Positions 63,977 through 64,000 of a DNA stretch of 64,000 bases are shown in pieces; the first letter of the stretch is position 1, and every line of letters begins with the position of its first letter. Location of the stretch: NCBI RefSeq assembly GCF_000733755.1, contig NZ_JPOF01000007.1, positions 434,001-498,000 on the forward strand, written 5' to 3'. The translations under genes and the position numbers were made by a program. Under the pieces are notes generated by a model. That model worked only from the letters and a program-made list of their open reading frames with translations. It was not told the DNA's origin and made no database searches. The DNA comes from Lachnoclostridium phytofermentans (GTDB taxonomy: Bacteria > Bacillota > Clostridia > Lachnospirales > Lachnospiraceae).

Positions 63977-64000
63977 TAAGTTGGGTGGTTTGCTCCTCTT

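Overview
The window reads as ordinary low-G+C chromosomal DNA from a spore-forming anaerobic member of the Clostridia, most likely Lachnospiraceae. Gene content and style closely resemble Lachnoclostridium (Clostridium) phytofermentans; this is an inference from memory of that lineage, not from a database search. Support comes from an alpha/beta-type small acid-soluble spore protein, a YlbJ/SpoVV-type sporulation membrane protein, a pta-ackA acetate pathway, two pectinesterases, a very large secreted beta-helix glycosidase with CARDB repeats, and AT-rich intergenic regions with consensus sigma-A promoters.

Layout. 0.5-2.8 kb: envelope-stress-like operon (PadR regulator, DUF1700/HAAS protein, DUF4097 protein, PspC). 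3.2-8 kb: argS, a DUF815 AAA+ ATPase, and a membrane SH3 protein with a tudor-like tail. 8.2-9.6 kb: first pectinesterase and a glutaredoxin-like protein. 9.8-14.4 kb: DUF3298-like protein, a YtrA-type GntR/ABC operon under a palindromic operator, and a DUF1015 protein. 14.4-16.9 kb: an ABC-F ribosome-protection gene behind a ~550-nt leader with a 7-codon leader peptide and alternative RNA pairings, then a lipoprotein gene with an apparent homopolymer frameshift. 17-19.4 kb: YhbD/bactofilin/LiaF-like cluster. 19.4-25 kb: fabV, a two-component system and an ABC exporter. 25.4-34 kb: LURP-like protein, second pectinesterase, HEAT-methyltransferase fusion, nfo, DUF2804, GNAT, hydrolase, tcdA. 34-38.2 kb: long regulatory region with two perfect 16-bp palindromes in front of the secreted glycosidase. 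38.4-42.1 kb: MetH-activation-domain protein, YhhN, DUF523, a tandem pair of ~96-bp structured modules, YgjP, SASP. 42.3-50.7 kb: housekeeping block rsmD-coaD-coiled-coil protein, ylbJ and tmcAL (opposite strand), pta-ackA, yceD-rpmF. 50.7-52.4 kb: an AT-rich islet (beta-helix protein plus small membrane protein) where plsX would commonly follow rpmF. 52.6-64 kb: RNase H-like protein, cls, YvyF-like protein, ruvAB, zapA, U32 protein, and a natural SEDS (FtsW/RodA)-penicillin-binding-protein fusion.

The most notable non-coding signals are the ABC-F attenuator, the hairpin plus loop-complement elements just upstream of tcdA and of the SEDS-PBP fusion, and the two covarying hairpin modules at 40.5-40.7 kb. 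No tRNA, rRNA, CRISPR array or insertion sequence was recognised. No computation was run; operator, promoter and RNA calls are by eye.
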